Assembly: GCF_006007885.1 (NCBI RefSeq)
Contig: NZ_VCRO01000002.1
Location: 558,001 to 622,000 of the forward strand
DNA from: Alteribacter natronophilus
GTDB taxonomy: Bacteria > Bacillota > Bacilli > Bacillales > Salisediminibacteriaceae
DNA length: 64,000 bases
Reading direction: 5' to 3'
Positions 63,950 to 64,000 of this stretch are shown here, piece by piece (position 1 is the first letter of the stretch; every line of letters starts with the position of its first letter). Below the pieces are notes generated by a model. The model searched no databases. It was not told the origin of the DNA and saw only the letters and a list, made by a program, of their open reading frames with translations. A program made the position numbers and the translations under genes.

Positions 63950-64000
63950 ATGAAACCGATTATCGAGTTCTGTGTCAGTAATCTGGCCAGCGGAACACAG
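63950..64000 (+). CDS. yuzB: YuzB (DUF1450), 5' end only
   Basis: The first 17 codons (MKPIIEFCVSNLASGTQ) of a protein matching the N-terminus of the small Cys-containing YuzB/DUF1450 family. GAGGTG lies upstream of ATG 63950. The gene is cut by the window end. The neighbour order yutJ-yuzB fits B. subtilis. Confidence 0.85.
   Translation, partial: MKPIIEFCVSNLASGTQ

Overview
This window is a stretch of chromosome from an endospore-forming member of the Bacillaceae, most likely a salt- or alkali-adapted species. The evidence is gene content and order. Blocks matching the Bacillus subtilis yur/yus region (suf, met, gcvH, fad genes) and yut/yun region are present. There are spore genes (CotF-like proteins, yunB, lytH, yutH), a FadR-type operator, S-box and L-box riboswitches, Bacillus-style Shine-Dalgarno sequences, GTG/TTG starts, and sodium-coupled transporters. 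No phage, plasmid, CRISPR, rRNA or tRNA genes were seen. Family names come from recognising motifs by eye; no database search was run.

Layout. 0-6.5 kb: two alpha/beta hydrolases, RNase R (rnr), a Cys-rich copper-protein-like gene, smpB and the tmRNA gene ssrA (RNA decay and trans-translation), then a short-chain dehydrogenase. 6.6-19 kb: an accessory segment with an NlpC/P60 cell-wall hydrolase, an RsbR/STAS-like protein, an FbpA-type peptide, a stand-alone secY, a very large secreted nucleotidase, and a sodium/solute symporter with its small subunit. 19-40 kb: CotF-like coat proteins, fadN-fadA-fadE (beta-oxidation, with a FadR box), yusI, gcvH, yusG, an MFS transporter, yusD, S-box-metN-metI-metQ (methionine uptake), yurZ and sufC-D-S-U-B (Fe-S assembly). 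40-47 kb: yunF, yunE, yunD, yunC, thyA-dfrA and yunB. 47-52 kb: an L-box lysine riboswitch driving an NhaC-family carrier, a cupin protein, an NSS symporter and lytH. 52-64 kb: lipA, yutC, yutD, glpX, yutE, yutF, pgpA, yutH, a 2-hydroxyacid dehydrogenase, yutI, yuzD, yutJ and the start of yuzB.

The intergenic DNA is unusually rich in repeats, and this is the most unexplained feature. Two arrays at 10.6 and 45.9 kb, 35 kb apart, share a 51/52-bp unit built around an imperfect palindrome. Three further arrays (23.66, 27.70 and 53.88 kb) have unrelated cores but nearly the same period of about 21 bp. A MITE-like family with terminal inverted repeats of about 22 bp occurs in several intact and decayed copies, often directly after stop codons. 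Two other small TIR elements are present, one of them inside the suf operon.

Functionally the window is mostly housekeeping. gcvH and lipA are linked through lipoate metabolism. suf and yutI belong to Fe-S supply, which LipA needs. ThyA and DfrA form the thymidylate/folate cycle. smpB, ssrA and rnr act together in ribosome rescue.
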